A stretch of DNA of 60,278 bases from Guillardia theta CCMP2712. Taxonomy: Eukaryota > Cryptophyceae > Pyrenomonadales > Geminigeraceae. This document shows positions 48,389 through 60,090 of the stretch, piece after piece. The position numbers and the translations under genes are program-made. The stretch covers positions 38,445 through 98,722 of the forward strand of contig NW_005434628.1 of the NCBI RefSeq assembly GCF_000315625.1. The letters run 5' to 3'. Below the pieces are notes generated by a model. That model did no database searches. It saw only the letters and a program-made list of their open reading frames with translations, and had not been told where the DNA came from. Numbering within the stretch: the first letter of the stretch is position 1; each line of letters opens with the position of its first letter.

Positions 48389-49929
48389 TTAACGTACATG
48401 AATGAAGATCATTGCTTGGTGTATGCGAACTCCTCGTGGCTGTCGGGAAAGCTGGCGAAGAGGCGGAGGAGGACTACCATCAGCCAGACCTTGATAGCCA
48501 TCAGTCTCATTCCTCGCCAGCTCGCACATTCTCACCAGAACCGCGCAGACTGCTATGATGATGAAGTAGATGTTGTCCACCGACAGGACTTCTCGTGCCC
48601 CCAGCAGCAACGCTACGATGCCCAACGTGTGAACCACGAAGCCTAAGAGGCTAGTCAGAGCCACCACTACCGCCGCCTCCTCCCACTGCTCCTGTTCGTC
48701 GTGCTACGGAGTCCTCTTCCTCCTCCTCCTAAACATCCCCCTCCCTCCTCACCGCTCGTCCCATGCCAGCGGTGGACCTTCTGCCCGCTCGTCGACACTG
48801 ACTGATACTGGACCACAGCAGGTCAGCCCATCGCACTTGACAGCATCGCCGACCTTGAGCCACCCTATGGACATCTGCATGACGATTCCCGCCACAGTCA
48901 AGAGGCCAAACATTCCGTGCAGCGACAAGGCGAGGGGCTACGGGTATGTCAGGCGGCCAACACCCTCTGCCGAGACGGCGACGTACCGAGTGATGCACCA
49001 GCAGCTTGTTAGTGACTGTGAAGAGCTTTAGAAGCTCCCAACTCCTCCTCCTTCCCACTTCCCCTCTCCCCACTTCCTCTACCTCCTCTCCCCCCCCCCC
49101 CTCCTCCTCCTCCTCCCTCGGCTCACTGATCACGACGAGCCCTACGAGCGCTGAAATCCCTCCTGCTATCTGCAGCTCCAGCTCATGATTTGTTTTCTTG
49201 CCCAAGAAGCATGAAGCTGACCAACCCACCTGCCATATCCTGTGCCCGTCCCTCACATCCTGGAGGTTTCGCTCGGACTCGCTCGTTGTCAACGATTCCA
49301 GTCTGTACCTGACCAGCCGTTTCAGCGCTCATTCACAACCATGGCACAGGCACATTGTCATCCCGTAAGGCAGGAGGGCCACCATCGCCGCTGCCATGGC
49401 GGTGGCATGGATTCCCAGCAGCAAAGATTGCTTAAAGACAACTGGTGTGTTTCTGTCAGTACCAGTACGACAGGAGACGCTGGCCAGGACAAGCTAGAAC
49501 GCTTGCTATGGTCAATCCAAATCATACTATCTGTCTTAGTGAGTGTACGACCCTAACTTTCCCTCCCCTCGTTCTCCCTCCTGCGTTCAGTCCGATTCTT
49601 GCTTTCGATAGGACCCTCCCATCATTCGGCAGCAGAGCGTTTCTTCATGCAGCACTGTTTTTCATCCATTCTTGCCCATAATTGACCTTATCAGGTTTCA
49701 CCCTCCCCATGCCCCCGTCGTGCTTGCTTCGATTCCCCTCCTCTCCTCCTACGGCTCTAATTCATCCGATTCATCCGATTCCCTCCCTTTTCCCCTCTCT
49801 TGCTCCTCCCTCCTCTCTCCTCCCTCGTCTGTATTCTCTTTTCTCCACCTCCTCCTCACCTTGAACGAGCGTCAACGCTATGATGCTGAACGCTACTGCC
49901 GGCGCCGCTTTTAAGACTCCCCAGGCCAT
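48389..49929 (-). CDS. Cytochrome b561-like transmembrane protein
   Basis: This is a multi-exon minus-strand gene. The first exon reads MAWGVLKAAPAVAFSIIALT (signal-like; ATG at 49927-49929, with an in-frame ATG a little upstream). Later exons give hydrophobic segments with paired histidines: SLLLGIHATAMAAAMVALLP followed by YG, NHELELQIAGGISALVGLVV, LFTVTNKLLVHHS, PLALSLHGMFGLLTVAGIVM and a final pair VVHTLGIVALLLGAREVLSV and NIYFIIIAVCAVLVRMCEL. 'SLHGxxGLLT' and 'HAxxMxxAxxxLLPYG' fit the heme-binding helices of cytochrome b561, which moves electrons across membranes. Exon joins between 48700 and 49300 are tentative and the 3' end is uncertain. Confidence 0.55.
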
Positions 49930-49954
49930 GGCTGGCCACCACCTCATCAACACC

Positions 49955-50815
49955 ATGTTATGTACCCTCTTTATTTCTCTCATACCGGTACAATTAATTA
50001 CCCCCACCCACTTTTCCCCATGTATATACCCACCATTTGCCAATATCGTACCCTCATGGACAATATCACACCCACCTTTTACATTGACTACCCCCTTCCC
50101 CTACGCCGTTTCCTTAGAGAGCGTTGGACCCTACCCTTTGTCCAATTACCCCCTTCTATAACATGTTTTAACCCACCCCTAGAGACCTCATTCTACCCCT
50201 CGGACATCCTCTACCCCTTCCTGTTCCCCAGTTTTTGTCAGGCCTGCCTCGCTATACTCGACAAACACCCAGGTACCCTTGTGATGACCTACCCCTACCC
50301 TACCCTACCCTACCCTACCCTACCCTACCACGGTAGTACCCAACATGGTCCATACCCCCAAGAAAAATACCCCACCTACTAAATTCGGGGAACCTGCAGA
50401 TTTTATCACCGGTTACCAATACTACCCCTACCCACTCAATTTCTCGATCGGTCCCCAACATGTACCACCCCAGTCTTGCAATCTCTGTTTTATGCTGCTA
50501 GGACCACCGACCCCATGGTGATGTTTGTTTTGCATGTACCCCTACATTCATCTATTCACCCACCCCCAGATCTTCACACCCTCTTTAATCAGGTCGTTTA
50601 CAGGGGTCTCTTGTGGCTGATGCCTACTCATCACCCTTCCAAAATTTTCACTACCCCTCATTTAGTGCCACTGATGCTACCCCACCCACTCTTCATCAGC
50701 CCACTCCTCGGCTACCAAAAAGAACCACCCTGACCCCAATTTCCATTGGAGAGTTTCGGGGTAGGGTATACAAACACCCGTTACTCCAACAGGAATCTAG
50801 GGGGTGGGGGTGATT
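49955..50815. other. Strand-switching GGGGTA island D, with (TACCC)n core
   Basis: From 49955 to about 50740 the plus strand is dense in TACCCC, CCCACCC and CACCCC words, including a (TACCC)n array at 50285-50330. From about 50755 to 50812 it flips to G-rich (GGGGTAGGG, GGGGGTGGGGG). The b561-like gene (minus) starts at 49929 and a plus-strand gene follows. No gene is seen inside. Confidence 0.7.
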
Positions 50816-50823
50816 AAGCGAAA

Positions 50824-51018
50824 ATGCCGGAGACAGAGGCGATTGACGAGGAGGAGGAGCGAGAAAGAGAAGAGAAGACGAAGAGAGAGCAGGAGAGGAG
50901 GGAGATAGCTGAGGGAAGTATGAGAGAGGCAAGGAGAAGTAGCGACAGTAGCGGTGTATGGTGGTCAGGGCATCGAGAGTGTGCAGAGCGCAACGAAGTG
51001 AAGTTCAGTGTAAGGATC
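50824..51018 (+). CDS. Small charged ORF, possible 5' exon
   Basis: It reads MPETEAIDEEEEREREEKTK and on to RNEVKFS, immediately followed by a strong donor GTAAGG at 51011. It may be a leading exon of the gene at 51163, but the connecting exons are not clear. It could also be non-coding. Confidence 0.25.
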
Positions 51019-51162
51019 TGATGAGTTGGCCATATGAAGAAGAGTGGGAGATGTCTTTGTTGTTGATCAGCGTGATCTTCATAAGAATCTGTGTCAGACA
51101 TAATTTGGTTATTGTTCCTCCCTGCCTTCGTTGCGAAACCTCATGACGTGTTGTGGCACAAG

Positions 51163-52249
51163 ATGGATATGCTACCAAGGCAACGCGCGGCGACGACCAT
51201 CGTACACAGGAATGTGGAGGTCGAGACCAGCGACTATTATGACCACACGTAATTTCTGTTGAACTGAAAATCCTTTGAGTTCTGACGGAGAGTCGCTCTC
51301 CTCTCTCGTCAGGTTTGCTGGTATCATGGTCAACATTGAAGCCTGCAATTTCTTGCCAGTAGACTCGCTCTACGTCTTCTCGGTGTGGGTCAGGTTCGTT
51401 CGACTTGTTTCCCGGTGCTTGTAGCTTGAAATTCACTCCTCTTGCAGAGGCGACTTGGGTCCGATGACCGTGTGGAGCACCCAGGTCAGCGAACAATCTA
51501 CCTTTGTTTATTTCCGTTGTCCTTTAGTAGAAGTAGGAAACCCTGGTTGCAATAGGCTGGTCTTGTAGAGATTGCCTTTGTAGAGGAGGGGGTTTGGTAT
51601 GTTGGGAGGTGCTTAACGAGTCTTGACAGAATGGATATCAAGGGAAAGAAGAATCTCAAAAGGATTGGGTCTGCCATTACTCTAAGTTTCATGAGCCCAG
51701 CGTCGATCAGTTCCAGGAGATGAGGCTGCAGGAGCCGATCTGCCTGAAGCCAGGAGATCGATTTGGTGGAGCTATGACTCACCATCGCTCCTCCTGCATT
51801 GTTGACCTGATCGTCAGGCCTTTACGTGCACTCGGCGTGTTACGGCGATGATCAGATTGTCTACGATAACCAGCGGCATCACGTTTCTCATTCTGTAAGG
51901 AGGAGAAGTCAGCATGGCGAGACCTCTGAAGCTGCTTCCTTGTTGTAGGACAACTTCCTGCGTATCCTCCCTGGCAAAGCTCACCTGTCACACGAGCCCT
52001 TCAGTCCTACCCATGAGGTACATGCTTCGAATGTTTGCTGCGGGGCAGGGACTGACGGCTGCTGCTCAGAATTTTGGAGGATGGGGAAGACCATGGCGAG
52101 AGAATCGAGAGTTTGTAGGAAGGTGCAGGCGTCATGTTGGGGTTAAGAGGAGGAGATGAGAATTCATGCGCAGGATTAGCTATGGAATTCGATGGTTGAA
52201 ATGGGATCTAGACACCCACAACCTGTTCCCTCCTCTTATGAAGAAGTAA
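51163..52249 (+). CDS. Uncharacterised algal/protist family protein (DDQIVYDNQR type)
   Basis: Exons join with good phases: MDMLPRQRAATTIVHRNVEV, FAGIMVNIEACNFLPVDSLY, VFSVWVRGDLGPMTVWSTQ, NGYQGKEESQKDWVCHYSKF, FQEMRLQEPICLKPGD, FGLYVHSACYGDDQIVYDNQ, NFLRILPGKAHLSHEPFS, NFGGWGRPWRENREFVGR, ISYGIRWLKWDLDTHNLFPP and stop 52247-52249. It is about 220 residues long. I recall the signature RGDLGPMTVW ... LYVHS..DD.IVYDNQR ... LPG.AHLS..PF ... WGW...REFVGR from proteins of algae and other protists; a jelly-roll or beta-sandwich fold seems likely. No signal peptide or catalytic motif is evident. The function is unknown. Confidence 0.7.
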
Positions 52250-52309
52250 TCCCGAAGCTTGCTCGCCTCGTCGCTGTTGGCCTCACTCGGTTTTAGGATG
52301 GTTTGGAGT

Positions 52310-52810
52310 GTGCTGATGTCAAGACACATCAAGGCCAAGAATAGGTAAGGAGCTCTGGAGAGTGAAAGAGGTTCAGGTGAGAGTGTGCATGGCAGTTTGT
52401 TATATCCCCTCGACGATGGGCATATCTTCTACATTCTCAACTCGCTTGACTGGTGGGAGATTCCAAGAATCGAAGAAGGTGAAGGGCAGAGAGAGGGGAG
52501 GGGAGGGGGGAGGGAGAGGGGAAGCTCTGACGTGAATCATTAGCGATGGAGCGAGAGATTCCTAAGAAGAGACTAGCTATGAAGCTCAAGCAAGCCAAGA
52601 AGCAGCTCAACTGCTTCCGCCAGGTGAGTTTGACAAGGAATTTGACCTCCTTGAACTGCTGGGTGACGGCATGAGCAGGAGCTGGACCATCTCCGCCTAT
52701 CTGCTCGCCATGTGCTGAATCAGCTCATCAAGTCGCTGGACCTGATCAACTGCGAGGACTTGGGCCAGTCGGCCTTCCGTGCTGAAGAGTTGTGTGAGTC
52801 CGTCTACTGA
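52310..52810 (+). CDS. Hypothetical protein, partial, coiled-coil C-terminus
   Basis: Fragments read PLDDGHIFYILNSLDWWEIP, then MEREIPKKRLAMKLKQAKKQ, and after an intron ELDHLRLSARHVLNQLIKSL with INCEDLGQSAFRAEELCESVY and stop 52808-52810. The joins are consistent with GT-AG introns, but the start is not identified and no family is recognised. Confidence 0.4.
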
Positions 52811-53059
52811 AGGCTCGACCGCTCCCTCGTCCTCTTTCACGTCAGTCGAACAGCTTCTAGTCTGTTCAGTTTTGTCTCTTCTGCAACGATTGTAACATCT
52901 TGCTTGCTTGTGTTTGTAGTAAATCTGTCACGGTGTAGAGATGCATGGAAGGAAAGGAGGAGGAGGAGGAGAAAGGAAATAAGAAAGGAAAGAAACTCAG
53001 ACGTCGAAGACTTTGTTCGTGAAAGTTGTGTGAGGAGGCAGCGAAGGAGCAGAGGGAGG

Positions 53060-54280
53060 GGCGGCAGGCGCCATGGCACCTGAGGTCAACTCCTGACCTC
53101 AACGCGTCAGGAACTAAAGGGAGGAGCAGGGAGATGAATCACCTCCTCCTCCTCCGACGGCTCCGGTGAGGAAAACATGATGGGAACCCCCCTCGTCTTC
53201 CTGCTGCCGATCATCCGTACAGGGCGGAGCACGACGGGCTGTCTGTTGGCGTTTTGAGCTTCAGAGCTCGAGGTCGACTTTAGCTGGGCCTGCCTTTCCT
53301 TCCAGGAATCTTGCCTTGGCTCCCTCCCTTTGCCTCCTGCTGTTCGTCTTACCCTCGAGTTTCACAAACACACTCGTCAATATCACCAGCAGCAGCAAGC
53401 GACGATCTCACTCGTCTCTCCTCCTCCCCGTCATCGACATCCTCTTCTCTTCCCGCCTTCACCGTCACGTCGTCCGACGCCAGCTCCACGAAGTTGTGCA
53501 TGCTTGACGACAGACATGCCGTGCTGTCAGAGCTGGAGCTGGAGTCGTCCAGCTCCTTGTGGGCTTGAGGAGGCTTCTGCCACTTGGCTGATGTACGTAT
53601 CGGTGATCGATGATAGGTGTGCTTGCTTGCATGACCATCATTGTGTCGCTCCCCCCTGCTGTCGGGGAATCAGCGTGAGAATCTTGTAGCTCGGCTCTTC
53701 TCACATGGAAGCCTCTGGTGTCGCAGACGAGTCGAGTGACTTGAGCAAGGTTGTACGACTTGAGCCATTCAAAGAGCTAACGCTCATGACGTCAGATCTG
53801 ACTAGTCCGAGCGAGAGGGAGAGGGAGGGAGGGAGAGAGGAGGGAGGGAGAGGGGGGGGGGAGAGGGGGGGCAGAGAGACGGAGGGCGGGAAGAGAAAAC
53901 CGAGGGAGGGACTGAGGGAGGGAGGGAACGAGGGACTGAAGGAGGGAACGAGGGACTGAGGGAGGGACTGAGGAGGGAGGGAGAGAAACAACATCGCAAG
54001 TGGGGGGGGGGATAGAAAGCTTACGGCTTGATAGCTCTTCCATCAAGGTTAGATACATACGGTAAAGCACCTCTACCACAAGCTCACGACCAAGAACTAG
54101 ATCTTCTGCACTGATACCTCGCAGACTTGCTGGAGCTGATTGACATGTGTGAAACGTTTTGATTGCGTATTGAGATGTCTTCCTTGCCGTCGTGAGGCTC
54201 AGAGGTAAACGTCAACTCTTGCCTGTCATCGAATCTCAACGGAAAGGAGGAAGCAGCAGCACAAGTCACCATGCTCTCAG
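53060..54280 (-). CDS. Hypothetical protein with a possible CH-like helical segment
   Basis: A minus-strand exon reads SQYAIKTFHTCQSAPASLRG followed by ISAEDLVLGRELVVEVLYRM and YLTLMEELSSR, which faintly recalls the C-terminal half of a calponin-homology domain. Downstream exons read MSVSSLNGSSRTTLLKSLDS and an acidic Ser-rich exon (AHKELDDSSSSSDSTACLSS, ASDDVTVKAGREEDVDDGEE, GDIDECVCETR). A GGGA-type low-complexity intron lies at 53810-54010. The 5' part would run into the plus-strand gene at 54306, so the start is unresolved. Confidence 0.35.
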
Positions 54281-54305
54281 CAGCCTCCTGACCTCCCTGC
54301 CATAA

Positions 54306-55049
54306 TGTCTGTTCGAAATCAGAATCCCGATCCTCCGAACCATGTTCCTATGGATGCAGCTCGCCAGCAGCCTTTCCATGATCTGACTAGTGCGTTTGCG
54401 AGCCATCCGGCGCTGGAAGAGGAAGACTTGCCGTGAGGCATGGCTCCTCTGAGACATGCTCGTCTTCCAATGGAGGAGGCAGAACCGCAGCAGATGCCGT
54501 CCGGATTGCATCGCAACGAGCCTCTGCATCGATCGGACCTGACGAGAGCGCGGGGCCTTCCTGTCCAGACCGTCGGTTTCTATGAGAAGGTCAGAGAACA
54601 AGTTTCGGATGTTGTTTGAAGTCACGGGGATGTGATGTTCTTTGTTTGAAGTCACGGGGAGGTGATGCTCTCTCAGGTGATGCTCTCTCAGCTGGCTGGA
54701 TCTCAGCTTGCTTCTCGAGCTGCTGGGACCAGAGGCAACAGCAAGTCAGTCCTGCAGCAAGCAGCAACCGCCGCCAAGTACCGAGAAGTCATGGTTCAGA
54801 TGGGAAGGACTAATCGAGCGTTAGCATGCACGGCAGGAGGGAAAGGAATCACCTGTATCTCTCGTGATGCATCTTCTTCTTCGGGAGCCTCTACAGAGTC
54901 TGTCAGTCAGCCGGCAAGGTGAAGTTTTCTTCGACTTGGCTGTTCGACATGCCAACTTGTTGGACGAACAACTCGTCGTAGCCCGCGCGATGTCTCTGAA
55001 ACCTCACAACATCTACAAGTTCTCTTGTCACAACCCCGATGAATCTTGA
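54306..55049 (+). CDS. Hypothetical protein, exon structure uncertain
   Basis: Possible start MSVRNQNPDPPNHVPMDAAR with a donor GTGAGG at the frame's end. Later pieces read MPSGLHRNEPLHRSDLTRAR, LAGSQLASRAAGTRGNSKSV followed by LQQAATAAKYREVMVQMGRT, and VFFDLAVRHANLLDEQLVVA to FSCHNPDES with stop 55047-55049. Phases between the first exons do not fit cleanly. An open frame on the other strand (54266-54655, Arg/Trp rich) competes for the same DNA. A short direct repeat (gtttgaagtcacggggatg) lies at 54617 and 54646. Confidence 0.35.
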
Positions 55050-55317
55050 GCTCCCCCCCCCCCACCCTCCCGTTGCTCTCAGCACTTGCCTGCATACTCT
55101 TCTGTTCGCACATGCCGCGTCCTGATCCCCCACCCATCATCGTCAGGCTTCTCTACCTCAACATCTTTCCTCCACGGCATCTCCTGACAGCAGGGTGAGG
55201 GGGTTTAGCTCATGGACCAGCCGAGCGTTGCGGAAGTCACAGAGGCTGTCTGCCCCCCAGCCTGTGCCAGATCCTTGTCTATCACCCTCCTCCCTCCTAT
55301 ACTTTCTGCATCACGTC

Positions 55318-55463
55318 TCGCTCCTGCTCCACCTGCTCCTCCTGCTCCTCCTGCTCCTCCTGCTCCTCCTGCTCCTCCTGCTCCTCCTGCTCCTCCTGCT
55401 CCTCCTGCTCCTCCTGCTCCTCCTGCTCCTCCTGCTCCTCCTGCTCCTCCTGCTCCTTCTGCT
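55318..55463. repeat. (TGCTCC)n repeat, Ala-Pro-Pro coding frame on plus strand
   Basis: About 24 near-perfect hexa- or nonanucleotide units. One plus frame (55212-55538) reads an APP repeat flanked by non-repetitive text (SAPNIELQYQSFLELICLTL), which could be a real Pro-rich linker. No further support is seen. A CTC run follows at 55600-55640. Confidence 0.8.
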
Positions 55464-55799
55464 CCTAATATTGAGTTACAGTACCAGTCCTTCCTGGAAC
55501 TGATCTGCCTTACACTGCCCCGGACTCTCCATCGATGATTCAACCGTTTGGGCCGATCAGGATGAGAAGGATTCAAGTTCGGCTCAACCAAGTCTCGACA
55601 GCCTCCTCCTCCTCCTCCTCCTCCTCCTCCTCCTCCTCCTCCTTCACCTCTTGGTGATGTTGCTTGCCCGCCATGGCCAGGCTAGTACGACTAGTGGCTG
55701 AAGAGAGTTTGCCAGGCTTGTAGAAACTAATTGACTACAGGGCTGATTATCCACTTCTAAATATTGACTATAGAAGCACTTTCCTGTGAAACGGACTGG

Positions 55800-56175
55800 C
55801 CCGCCTCGCCGGGGAGGTCTGAAGGGGTGGGTGGTGAAATGGGGGGGTGCAGTCATGCCCTGCAGGGACAAGTACCCCCATTCAAACAATTGATTTAACC
55901 GGTACTGGTAGTTTACCTGCAAAGGGAGTGTTGGGCTGGGGTAGGGTTTGAGGGGGTGGAATTTGTGGTGCAGAGATGGGGTGCATACAGAAAGAAGGAA
56001 ACAATCGAAGGTGGGTCATCCGGACCGTATCAGGGGTAGGGGTACCATCGGTGTAAAGTACTGGTGACATCGTGTACTTTTCAGGGTACCTGGAGGCATG
56101 GGTGGGTAGTCGCACTGAAAAGGGTAGGGTGAGAAGAAATAGGGTGGGGTATGATAGGGGGTGGGGTAGGTGATT
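55800..56175. other. G-rich island E upstream of ETF-alpha
   Basis: The plus strand is rich in GGGGTGG, GGGGTAGGG and GGTACT words and ends about 180 bp before the ETF-alpha start codon. A GGA run at 56225-56258 lies between. The sense strand is the G-rich one, as at the other islands. Confidence 0.65.
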
Positions 56176-56356
56176 GAGTTACTTGGGTCGCAGACATGCA
56201 GGGACTTGTCCGTGCTGTACGACGGTGAGGAGGAGGAGGAGGAGGAGGAGGAGGAGAGTTAGTATGTCAGATGAGGGGAAGAATAGAGGCAGAGCAGGAA
56301 ACACAGACCATGCTGAATAATCTTCGTTAGCAAAGGGACCTTGTGAAGAAGAGAAG

Positions 56357-58088
56357 ATGAAAGAAAATGTTGTGAGCAACAAGTACCTGATAAGTTTGTC
56401 TGTTAGCTTTGGATGCTCCAACTTTCAGAGGAGATTCGCATCCACCCTTGTGATTGCTGAGCACGACAACTCGGCCTTGAATGCCATCACGCGCAGTGCG
56501 GTATCCTTTGTTCTTCCAAGAACCGTTCTCGATCAGCATTGATGTGCAACAGGTCACTGCCGCGTCCAAGTTGGGAGGTGATGTAGACTTGCTGGTGGCT
56601 GGCAACAACTGCGACAAGGTTGTTGAGGTACGTCGTCTCTCCTCGTTTGCTCTCATGCTGCATGTAGAATGCTGAGATATTGTTGCACACAGGAAGCGGC
56701 CAAGATCTCTGGAGTGAAGCGAGTGTTGAAGGCGTCGGCTCCTCATCTTGAGAGGAGATTGGCTGAGGAGCTCGAAGCGCTGATCTTGCACGCTCAGGTG
56801 AATTCCTTCCAGGCGCTTGATCACCGCTAACCTTGAACCTGCAGAATTCGAACAAGTACACCCACATCATGGGAGCTTCGTCGGCCTGTACCAAGTCAGT
56901 GTTGCCTCGAGTAGCAGCCAAGCTCGATGTGAACCAGGTAAGGAAACTTGAGGTCCAAGGTGAAGCAGCAAGAGTGACACCTTCCTCTCTTAGATCTCCG
57001 AAGTCATCGCCATCGAATCTGAGGTGACAGCAAAAGGATTCATTGTGACCTAGTCACTCGCTAACAGGACACTTTCGTCCGTCCCATCTATGCTGGAAAT
57101 GCTCTTGCCACTGTCAAGGTCCTTCACTTGAACCTGCCGCGATGATTTCTGACACATTCACAGAGCTCGGATGCGGTGAAGGTCATGACAACTCGAGCAA
57201 CCAGCTTCGATAAGGCTGAGGTCGCCCAACCGATCGCTGCTGCTCGGGGACTGATGGTGTCGCGATGGCAGATGAATGGAAGCGCAAGTGTCGAAGAGAT
57301 CAGCAGTGCTGCAGTTGGTGCTGAAACATGGAGACGAAACTCTCGACGTGTATTGACATGTTGGTCATCCTCAGGCGCTTCAGAATGGAAGTCGGAGGAG
57401 CTCAGCAAGTCAGACAGGCCCGAGTTGACAGCTGCCAAGTGAGAGAAGGAGGGGTGGGGGGGGAGCGCTCCAGCCCTGATTCTCGTTCTTAGCGTGATTG
57501 TTGCTGGCGGACGGGGACTGAAGAGCAGCGAGAACTTTCAGATGCTGTGAGCGTTCATGACAACTTTTGTTGGCACAGCGTAAACCTGTTGCAGCTACAA
57601 GTTTGCAGACAAGTTGGGAGCTGCTGTTGGAGCTTCCAGAGCTGCGGTGGATGCAGGATACATGCCCAACGATGCGCAGGTGCGACAGACGGCTTTGACC
57701 CTGTTTACTTCATGATGATTCAACCACTGCAGATTGGACAAACTGGCAAAGTCGTCGCTCCTGATCTCTACTTCGCTATTGGAATCTCAGGTTGTGAGCC
57801 ACCGCAGCTGACCGACTTGTCTGAAGGCTTCACAGGAGCAATCCAGCACCTTGCGGGCATGAAGGACTCCAAGACGATCGTCGCGATCAACAAAGATCCC
57901 GATGCGCCGATCTTCCAGGTTGGGCTTGAAATCAGCAGAAGCTGCTGCCTTACACTGTTCAGGTGTCAGACATCGGTTTGGTGGATGATCTCTTCAACGT
58001 CGTGCCAACAATGACGGTAGAAGAAAACTTTCCCTCCCACGTCCCGTCCTGACGAATGGTTTGCTCACAGGAGGAAATCAAGAAGTGA
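56357..58088 (+). CDS. ETFA: Electron transfer flavoprotein subunit alpha (mitochondrial)
   Basis: The start [20 protein letters not shown] leads to [22 protein letters not shown] looks like a mitochondrial presequence cleavage site. Exons follow in order: [60 protein letters not shown] followed by [103 protein letters not shown], and the FAD signature [39 protein letters not shown]. It ends [23 protein letters not shown], stop 58086-58088. At least a dozen introns. ETF accepts electrons from acyl-CoA dehydrogenases and passes them to ETF-ubiquinone oxidoreductase. Confidence 0.94.
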
Positions 58089-58291
58089 GATCGACAGGTC
58101 TGTCAAGTCTCTTCTCCACCTCTGAAGCCACAAGGGCTGTGATGACCTCTACCGTCAGTATCGTGATGAACTGAACTCATGTTAAGAAACCAGTGAAGGG
58201 TTCTCGTGTCAATGAGAAGCTTCCCAGTTGCCTCTATGCGGTCTTCAACAAACCACAACAAGGCTGCATGCTGGCTGGATCTCTCAGTCCG

Positions 58292-60090
58292 CTACATGTT
58301 GCAGAGGTATTTCCTCCATCCCTTGGGTCTTGGGGGAGTCTCCAGGTAGTAGGCTGGTGAAATGGCTTCATCCTCCTCCTTGTTCAGCAGCAGCTGGTAA
58401 TGGCTCTCTCTGCTGGAGTGCAGCAGGAGGAAAGGTTTCCCCTGCTTGTCTCCCCCAAGTGTCTGCGGCAGTCAGGAAGCAGCGTGGGAAGGCATCGGGT
58501 CACCTCAGTCGGGTTGGAGAGGCTCGGGGAGTGTCCGTTGACGAAGTAGAAGAGATGGACGGGGGCGGCGAGGAGGATGGAGAGGATCTGAAAGATGGTC
58601 GATGAGGGACGAGGAGGGCCGGGAGGAAGCAGGACCTGTAGCTCGACTCTCTCCCCGAAGATTCCGTCCTGCGCCATGACGCTCGCGTAGAGCTCGACAG
58701 CCGACTGACTCCTGAGTTTCTCACGACTCACTGGGGAGGAAAGAGCCTGCTTCCCCCAGCGGCGTTGAGCCTCCTCGCGCAGAAGCTGAACAACTTCGTT
58801 ATGCTGGCGAGCACGAGGGAGAGAGGGGAAGGAGGACACGAGGAGATCGAGGGGGTGAAGCAAGAGAGGCTGAGGAGAGGGAGCGCAGGAGTAGCGGGAA
58901 GGGGAGAGGAGGGGAGGAGAGCAGGGACCTTGCTAGTTCGGTCGTTCCTGCTTCCGTAAAGCGCGTCCTGGAGAGAGTCGGCGATTTCGGCCCGGATCCC
59001 CATGCTGAGGTTGGACTGAAGGAGCAGCGCAATGACCTGGCAGCGAATGAGGAAGGGGAGAGGAGGAGGAGGAGGAGGAGCAGTAGAAGTAGCAACAGAC
59101 AGAGGAGGAGGAGGAGGAGGAGGAGGAGGAGGAGGAGGAGGGCGTTACCTGTGCTCTAACTTCCAGCGCCAGCTTTCTTCTCGTTTCTCGTGACAGCCCA
59201 GCCAGCATTTTCGCCCCCTAGCGCCATCAAGAAATGAATGGATGAATTGCAAGGAGGAGGGAAGGAGGGGAGGAAACGACTAAGGAGAAGGAAGAAGCAA
59301 GGGAGAGAAGGAAAGAGCAAAGATTCGTGCAGAGCTGGAGGGAGCAGGGCAAAGAGGTTTTGTTGCCTCACCCCGTCAGATTCAAGAGCTTTGAGGTGTA
59401 AAGCTGCACACGTGAAGAGACAGTCGCCATTGCGCTCAACGTCGACGATGTCAAACTCGTTTCGCATTGTTTCCTTGCAATCTTGTCAGGAGATGCAGCG
59501 GGAGAATATGGGGAACATGGGAGAGAGGGAAGGGAAGGTGATGGATGTAGAGGCGATGAAGGAGGAGGAGGAGGAGGAGGAGGAGGAGGAGGAGGAGGAG
59601 GACGAAGCAGTGGCGTTGGAGACTGAGGATAGTAGCCGGCTGCATACCTCAAACTCTTTCTCCTTCTCGCTCCACTCCACCCCTTTCATTTCCACAGCTA
59701 GCGAGCCCAAAAAATCCTTTGAAGGGAAGTTAACAGCCAAACTTTCCTTCCCCCCCCCTTCCTTCAGCCTCCTCCTCCTTCAGCCTCCTCCGTCTCCCTC
59801 CCCCCCCATTCCTTTCTTTGCCGTGAGCTGACAGTCCACCCACCTGATGGGCACCCAACTGATCCAGCATCTTGCGAAGTTCATCTCGACGGGGCTGCAG
59901 CAGGAAGAGGAGGGAGAAAGAGGAGGAGGAGGAAGAGGGAGGAAGAGATGGAGGAGAAGGAGGAGCAAGGAGGACAATCAAGGGAGCGAAACAGTATCGA
60001 GACCGTGTGGGTACCTTAGACACGAGGGAGGTGACTGCGTTAATATCCTTCTTCAGGTCTTTCACCCTGTTGTATCTCTCAGATGAAAGC
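58292..60090 (-). CDS. OTU-family deubiquitinase with N-terminal coiled coil
   Basis: Early exons are helical: RVKDLKKDINAVTSLVSK, RRDELRKMLDQLGAHQ, LAVEMKGVEWSEKEKEFE. The catalytic exon reads MRNEFDIVDVERNGDCLFTC followed by AALHLKALESDG (OTU Cys box, Cys codon 59420-59422). Then come GLSRETRRKLALEVRAQV, MGIRAEIADSLQDALYGS, HNEVVQLLREEAQRRW, YASVMAQDGIFGERVELQ (OTU 'Y...M...G.WG...EL'), ILSILLAAPVHLFYFVNG and KPFLLLHSSRESHYQLLL (catalytic His codon 58400-58402). It ends PPRPKGWRKYLCNM, stop 58292-58294. It cleaves ubiquitin from substrates. The 5' end is near 60090 or further upstream. It lies tail to tail with ETF-alpha, about 200 bp apart. GGA repeats fill several introns. Confidence 0.85.

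Noticed and set aside
48729-49292. Single 187-codon minus-strand ORF
   Set aside because: Only short parts fit the b561-like exons; the rest reads through introns.
54266-54655. Arg/Trp-rich minus-strand frame resembling a centrin-binding repeat protein
   Set aside because: Plus-strand frames with plausible donors cover the same DNA, and the minus frame has no clear repeat; left unassigned.
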